64,000 bases of DNA from an uncultured Psychrobacter sp. (GTDB lineage: Bacteria; Pseudomonadota; Gammaproteobacteria; Pseudomonadales; Moraxellaceae): NCBI RefSeq assembly GCF_947488565.1, contig NZ_CANKZC010000003.1:62001-126000 (forward strand), written 5' to 3'. Within the stretch, counting starts at the first letter, position 1. Every line of letters starts with the position of its first letter. The notes under the pieces are model-generated. The model ran no database searches. It was not told the origin of the DNA and worked only from the letters and a program-made list of their open reading frames with translations. The position numbers were made by a program, and so were the translations under genes. This document shows positions 63,509-64,000 of the stretch, piece after piece.

Positions 63509-64000
63509 TTATTTAGAAACGATGGTCGCAGAGTTGATAACCACTGGCTCTTTTGGCACATCAGCATGCATACCAAAGCGACCAGTTGGTACGCCGCGCA
63601 TTTTTTCGATGACGTCCATGCCACTAGTGACTTTACCAAATACAGTGTAGCCCCAACCTTGCATGTTTTTGCCAGAGTGGTTTAAGAAATCGTTGTCTTT
63701 GACGTTGACGAAAAACTGACTGGTCGCTGAATGCGGGTCTTGTGTACGTGCCATGGCGATGGTGCCTTTGTCGTTCTTTAGACCATTGTCCGCTTCGTTT
63801 TCGATTGGCGCATTGGTTGCTTTTTCGTTCATCTCAGCGTCCATACCGCCGCCTTGAATCATAAAGCCATCAATAATACGATGAAAAATCGTACCATCGT
63901 AATGACCAGATTTTACGTAGTTTAAAAAGTTTTCTACGGTTTTTGGCGCTTTTTCTTCGTTGAGTTCAATGACGATCGCACCCATACTGGTGTCAAGTTC
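63509..64000 (-). CDS. peptidyl-prolyl cis-trans isomerase (cyclophilin), start outside the window
   Basis: Cyclophilin-type PPIase; [27 protein letters not shown] and [15 protein letters not shown] are signature segments. The frame stays open beyond the internal ATG at 63985 to the window edge (preceding residues ELDTS), and cyclophilins usually have a few residues before [13 protein letters not shown], so the true start probably lies outside. No signal peptide is visible, so it is probably cytoplasmic PpiB-like. Confidence 0.93.
   Translation of the reverse strand, partial: ELDTSMGAIVIELNEEKAPKTVENFLNYVKSGHYDGTIFHRIIDGFMIQGGGMDAEMNEKATNAPIENEADNGLKNDKGTIAMARTQDPHSATSQFFVNVKDNDFLNHSGKNMQGWGYTVFGKVTSGMDVIEKMRGVPTGRFGMHADVPKEPVVINSATIVSK

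Overview
The window looks like chromosomal DNA of a Moraxellaceae gammaproteobacterium, most likely Psychrobacter or a close relative. This rests on gene content and protein style (Asn/Gln-rich extensions, GC of roughly 40-43% by eye in housekeeping genes, an Acinetobacter/Psychrobacter-type surface polysaccharide locus); no database search was run. I saw no rRNA, tRNA, CRISPR array, transposase or integrase.

Layout. 1-9450: a cut-off hypothetical gene, a TonB3-like energy transducer, an MscS channel, the ybeZ/ybeY ribosome-maturation pair (with a terminator between them), two ubiquinone-pathway FAD monooxygenases, and a NYN-domain protein with winged-helix-like repeats. 9456-16017: lysine exporter LysO and a complete de novo NAD block (nadB-nadA, a NadQ-type Nudix-related regulator, nadC) with matching palindromes inside both promoters. 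16183-22472: MarC, a trimethylamine monooxygenase, a LysE/ArgO exporter, a cluster of three paralogous small proteins, and RluB. 23017-43158: a Wzx/Wzy-type surface polysaccharide locus (wza, wzb, wzc, 4,6-dehydratase, UDP-HexNAc dehydrogenase and epimerase, wzx, three ATP-grasp proteins, two glycosyltransferases, wzy, a PglC-like initiating transferase, and a PLP aminotransferase). 43186-51080: minus-strand housekeeping genes (scpB, scpA, trpS, lpxL-like, rpsI, rplM, rsmD, mrdA). 51591-64000: a DUF445 protein, ccmFGHI, adk, secB, grxC, yibN-like rhodanese, rsgA, orn, lpxH and a cut-off cyclophilin.

How genes work together. NadB, NadA and NadC make nicotinate mononucleotide from aspartate, and NadQ probably represses both transcription units through a TAT-n-CTCA-nnn-TGAG-n-ATA palindrome. 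In the polysaccharide locus, UDP-GlcNAc can be diverted to a 4-amino-trideoxy sugar (dehydratase plus aminotransferase) and to HexNAc uronic acid (TviB/TviC-like). The initiating transferase is followed directly by an ATP-grasp protein. That pairing looks like an unfused counterpart of neisserial PglB2, which adds an acyl group such as glyceroyl to the 4-amino group. No PglD-type acetyltransferase is visible.

The most notable unexplained structures are: a family of ~146-149 bp intergenic elements (three good copies, one decayed) with terminal inverted repeats, a conserved centre and arms that change together; the three-paralogue cluster in which one member carries an EF-hand-like loop; the three ATP-grasp genes in the polysaccharide locus; the twin NadQ sites at nadC; and an 18-bp exact direct repeat around two genes inside the polysaccharide locus.
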